From Cristatella mucedo (lineage: Eukaryota; Bryozoa; Phylactolaemata; Cristatellidae), in the NCBI GenBank assembly GCA_009760855.2, contig WPIO01000001.1:11290001-11337500 (forward strand): a stretch of 47,500 nucleotides of DNA. Reading direction: 5' to 3'. Below, piece by piece: positions 43,701-47,500 of this stretch. Below the pieces are notes generated by a model. That model did no database searches and had not been told where the DNA came from. It was given only the letters and a program-made list of their open reading frames with translations. Every line of letters begins with the position of its first letter. Position 1 is the stretch's first letter. The position numbers and the translations under genes were made by a program.

Positions 43701-44329
43701 GGAATAGAAATTCTATTTATGCGGTTCGATCGAGCTATCTTTCTCAGAGGGGCTAGTGCAGTCGGACAGCTGTAGTGGGCTCAGCTCGGCGCCTTGGAGG
43801 GGGGGACGTCGCACGTGCCGTCACAACTCTGAGTTTTGGCACCCCAGAAAACCCTCCGAGTTCTATTTATGCGGGAGGCTGAACGGTTCACTCCCCCTCC
43901 CCCCCCCGAGGATGTTTTACGTGCCGCGATCTGTGCTCTTAGTTGAAAATTGTAAACATTGTTTTCGTACCCCCATTCGTGCCAACTTGAATAGCGCTGC
44001 AAGCGTGAGGTCCTGACCTAAAACCTTCCTTGTGATGTTTTAAAAGATATCAGCAGATGGAATGGATACCATAATAGGCTAGTAAAGCAGCTGTTCCGTG
44101 GCTGCAGACTCTCCATATACATCTCCTACATCTACATCTACCTCTCTACATCTCCTCTTTGGTCTTCATTGGTTGACAAAACCTAAGCCAGCTATAGATT
44201 ACTGAGATTGTAAGGCTGCACTAGATAAAGAGATTGCTCCAAAGCCATTTTAATATGCAATTATTCGACCAATATTTGAAAACATGGATTTGACTCTGGC
44301 GTCCTGGCAAATCCTTCGCCCAGACTCTA
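40795..44329. other. Intergenic, no recognisable gene
   Basis: Unrecognised short frames only. The longest is 41770-42402 minus (210 codons, basic, no domain), in a GC-rich block (about 41750-42760) where frames are open on several strands at once. G-runs at 43799-43804 and C-runs at 43891-43908. No LINE A tail or SINE head seen here. Confidence 0.4.
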
Positions 44330-44485
44330 TTTTTCAGCCTTTGGTTTAAAATTCTCGACTTCTACTAAATAGCTTTGTAGCGAAAAGAGAAACAAGCTTC
44401 CTCAAGAAAATTGTAGTCGGGATTCAAGCGACACTATTCCACTGAAGCTGCTCTTCTTCGTGTGACCAACGATATTCCCGAAGGT
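44330..44485 (+). mobile_element. LINE family B, short fragment
   Basis: The plus strand encodes SGFKRHYSTEAALLRVTNDI at about 44417-44478, nearly the same as SGFKRYHSTETALLRVTNDI in the family B copy at 16339-16914. The preceding 80 bases carry a weak match to the same element. Nothing of motif A follows, so this is an isolated piece on the opposite strand to the other family B copies. Confidence 0.7.
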
Positions 44486-45990
44486 AGTGAATGAAGTGCA
44501 GCTTCGTCACTACAGTCCAAGACCACAAATCCGCACACGTAGCAGTGCTAGTCCTCACAAGTGCGTGGCGGATACAGGCGGAGCTGGCACGTCAAACTGT
44601 ACATATGCCGGACATATACCCGTAGATGCACAGATGCACCCAGATACACCGACGTTTGAACATCGCGGCCGTAATCAAGAGCGCCCTAACGCTGATATAG
44701 CCAGTCAATATTGTTAACGTAAATTGGTTTATTCTATTGCCACGGAGAGGCACGTGTGTACTGCGCCAGCCATTGAGCCCAACTCACCCAATTTGAAACC
44801 TAAAGTACAACTCACAGACTATCACTATAAATGTTAACTTCAGACGGCCCGAACTAGATTGTGACAAACATTGCTCACGATGCCCATAATTCAGAGACTG
44901 ACAAATATCTCAAGCACTGTCATTATTTGACAGATTCAGCAGACGCACATCCATGGCCCCTCTTTTAATCTAGGCCACCTTCGGCCAGAATAAGGAAGAA
45001 ACCTAGCATGACAATTTATATTATGTGTCAACATTCGACCTTGCCACCTCCTCAGGCACCAGCATAAATTAATACCGAGTATTTTCAGACGCCTTCCTTG
45101 CAGTCGTCGTTGCAGAGGTATTGTCTTCATCTTCATCCCCGACACCAATAGCCGCCATAGCATTGGTTGGGCTTCAAGGCTTCGATTGAACCCTTGGCTT
45201 ATCTGAAAATCAGGTCACCCACCTTCTGGAGATCAGGCCACCATCTGGAGGTCAGGTCATCAGCAATTCACTCTGTTAGAAAGAGGCAAATGCCTTTACT
45301 TCAAGCCCTTTCTCAAAGGATATCCGAAATTATCTCAAAACTAGCATGGTTAGTGCACTCAACGCGAAGGTGAGCGAATCCATTTGGCAGCTGTACAAGC
45401 GCATGCCACTGCGACTTCCCATGTTGGTCCCTGGCACAATCTCAGTTATCCAGTCTTGCCTACCTTACATTCAGTCTATGCGGCATGCTGGGCAAAATTA
45501 AGCAGATCTCTTAGCTAAGTTACTGCGAAAGTTCAAGTTACTGTGAATCGGACCAGAAAGGTCGATCTTTTTGCTGCTCTTACGGCACGAGCCGACTCAG
45601 CAGCCGCGGCATGCAGTCATAGCCGCTCACACGCTGGTTCACATTCGGGCGTGCGAAGATCATTAGGCTACGCGTTCAAAAAGTTTCAAGGTCAATGATA
45701 TCATCGCAGAAGAAATCGCGTAGAAATTAAGATACGCAGAAAAAGAAGCTTGCTGGCGTAGACGAAGCTTGTCGGCAAAGCACGCGAAGACGAATCGTCG
45801 AAATACGGCATACGGCATGAAATGGTCGAGTAGCTTTCTCTGCCACCGCCGAAGCACTGGCGCGTGACGTTCACAAGTATCAGCACGCTTAAGATTGCCA
45901 GAACATGGTTACTCATCAACCAGGTAACGAGGGTTGTCAACTATCACGTTACTTGCAGTACAGACACCGTCAGCTGGACACCGTCGCAGG
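44486..45990. other. Intergenic with unconfirmed small reading frames
   Basis: No recognised gene. At about 45201-45263 a unit of the type TCTGGAGATCAGGCCACCA is repeated about three times imperfectly. A minus-strand frame at 45701-45940 is listed separately. At about 45496-45530 the plus strand reads ADLLAKLLRKFK, only faintly Copia-like. Confidence 0.35.
45701..45940 (-). other. Unconfirmed 79-codon frame with a signal-peptide-like start
   Basis: The frame begins MTTLVTWLMSNHVLAILSVL and continues ILVNVTRQCFGGGRES: a hydrophobic core of about 16 residues followed by a plausible signal peptidase site. The rest has one more Cys and no known domain. It could be the first exon of a small secreted protein or a chance frame; an overlapping frame (45663-45857) is open too. 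Not recognised. Confidence 0.2.
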
Positions 45991-46024
45991 CAAATAAATT
46001 AGATTTACAAATAAATTAGATTTA
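45991..46024. repeat. Perfect 17-bp tandem duplication
   Basis: CAAATAAATTAGATTTA occurs twice without a gap (45991-46007 and 46008-46024). Just before it, GACACCGTC also occurs twice (about 45963 and 45978). Confidence 0.95.
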
Positions 46025-47500
46025 CCATTATCAGAGCAGCAGTGCGTCGCATCAGCAGTATGTGCAGTAGCGGACTCGGAGCAAGTTACAGCAGTAGCCG
46101 GCTCCAGGTAGCCATGACCCGCATAGTCAGAGCGAGCTTCGTTCATCACACCTTCAGCCAAGGCCAACGTATCAGACGCCCGGCAGCCTGTTCTGTGCTT
46201 TCGTGTAAAATCATTAACTCTAGCTTCCTAAGCTATACAGTGGGTCTCCCGACTTTATCACACGGAGCGTCGTCCGTGGCTTGCACTTGCGATACATTGG
46301 TCACCTTTTCGTCCTTGACACCTAAATTAAACGTAGTACGTTCATTCCTGGTGCAGTCACTAGCACACCTCTGAGTTCCTGCTTCTCTGGTAATCTCAGC
46401 ATTTCTCGTATCAGACTGATACTATCGGTAGATTCTACTCCCGAATTAGAGGCTGCCTCTAATGTTTGCTTTGAATACCGTGCGCCTGCATCCAGATCTC
46501 CAATGACGCTTGCTATAAACGTTCGCCACAACTCAGTCAGGTGTTCACTAGCTGTGAGCTTTATCCCTGTAGCCATCGATGGGTAAGCACTTCCTCGAAA
46601 TTCGTTGAGGTCCAGCGCGACGCTAATTTCCAATTAGCCCTAGTTTGTGTAAGCCGTGCTTCACAATTCACCGAAGTTTAGCAGGAAGTTTTCCTTAAAC
46701 TTTACTATTACCACATCAAATAGCCATTTCAACTCCTGAGCACTCCATTTCTCTTCTAGGGTTCACAGTACACAGCCTTTCAGATCGAAAAGCACGATTC
46801 AGCTGCAATGCTCGCCGATATATTCACACGCAGTGAGACTAGCACAAAATGAATGACCAGGGTCTTTAGCAATAATCCAGCACTTCCGACACCCTCCGTC
46901 TGTTGCAAACGGGCTGCAGCGACTCCTGCATTCAAATCCTTCGCTGCCAACACAGCGACTGTAATAATGGTGTTTTTCTTTGCAAACCCTTTAAAGACAA
47001 GTAGTATACAAGTAGAGCTAGTGCCTCGAGCCAAGTGCAGCTGACTAGCTCGGAGCCCAAAAAAACCCTGACCAACGCTATAGATGCCCAGTTCATGCGA
47101 TCTGAACAAAATTACACTCTGTACATAATTTGTGTTTACTGAATAGTAAGTTTTTTTGTCAAGAGCTTACGCTTCAAATGGAAAGATGCTGTCCTTACTC
47201 CTCTCAAACTTCGCTTTTCCGACCAAGACAGTGTTAAATTTCAAGTGCGTGCATTTCCATTGAAAAGGATGAATTTGCTGTTTTGAATCTTTTAAGTTAC
47301 AGTTAGATTAAAAAATAACGTAGAATTAAAAATGTATAAATACTGAAGTTATACAAAAAGACTATAGAATATTTAGTAGTGTGTATTTTTCGAGGTTTGC
47401 AACTATAATATAATTCTATTTTACGCGCTAGCCCCTTGATGTAGTCCCCAACCATTTTGTTACTGTCCTTGATAGTGGCGTTCAAAGTCTCGTATATCCT
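46025..47500. other. Intergenic or unrecognised, runs off the window
   Basis: Minus-strand frames at 46322-46633 (103 codons) and 46780-47109 (109 codons) are the best candidates for exons. They share a loosely similar D-L-(D/N)-A-G segment (GDLDAGARYSKQTLEAA versus KDLNAGVAAARLQQTEG). I do not recognise the family, and splice sites cannot be fixed by eye. The last 300 bases are AT-rich. Confidence 0.3.

Noticed and set aside
45490-45535. ADLLAKLLRKFK read as a Copia end
   Set aside because: The key Thr-Lys-Pro residues are missing and a stop precedes it by one codon. The match is too weak.

Overview
This is animal (metazoan) nuclear DNA from an invertebrate. I cannot name the species. The evidence is non-LTR retrotransposons of the CR1/L2 type in many states of decay, tRNA-derived SINEs, abundant microsatellites, a pogo-like MITE, and one gene for a CARD-containing caspase. 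There are no bacterial operons, rRNA genes or CRISPR arrays. Most of the 47.5 kb is repeat-derived or unrecognised intergenic DNA. Only one protein-coding gene can be called with confidence.

Layout. Bases 1-34950 are a retrotransposon graveyard. Family A is a LINE whose 3' end carries a conserved hairpin followed by (ATT)n. Copies or fragments, some tentative, lie at 46-390, 3190-4010, 4412-5230, 6085-7800, 9981-10040, 10785-10835, 11190-11757 (two in tandem), 17550-17630, 18868-18965, 19286-20450, 21401-21478, 21683-21955, 25842-26116, 28362-29911, 30085-30205, 31666-32383, 32602-33058, 33562-33640 and 33896-34948, on both strands. The copies at 19286, 31666 and 33896 are the youngest; two of them still have long open C-terminal reading frames that are nearly identical. 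Family B is a second, older LINE of the same broad group, at 14230-15000, 15885-17170 and 22585-23620 (minus) and 44330-44485 (plus). SINEs lie at 620-806 (plus) and 26325-26522 (minus). A different tRNA-headed element at 20540-20700 ends in the family A tail, which suggests it borrowed the LINE's reverse transcriptase. A short Copia-like remnant lies near 5640-5715. Simple repeats include (AGC)18 at 998, a 12-bp/21-bp minisatellite at 12205-12745 and two CT tracts flanking a LINE copy at 32513-33159.

Bases 35040-36725 hold a broken copy of a repeat-encoded protein family that I know only as multicopy uncharacterised proteins of invertebrates. A short piece of the same family's start lies at about 8845-8900 on the other strand.

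Bases 38074-39633 hold the gene of interest: an intronless 519-codon reading frame encoding a CARD followed by a caspase p20/p10 domain. The catalytic histidine and both substrate-pocket arginines are present. The catalytic cysteine of the QACRG motif is serine (the motif reads EASRG, Ser307), and the p20-p10 linker is about twice the usual length. It looks like a catalytically dead or changed initiator-type caspase. A pogo-like MITE lies just downstream at 40621-40792. From 40800 to the end I see only a family B fragment, a few small tandem repeats and unconfirmed short reading frames.

There is no visible cooperation between genes: the repeats are independent insertions around one cellular gene.
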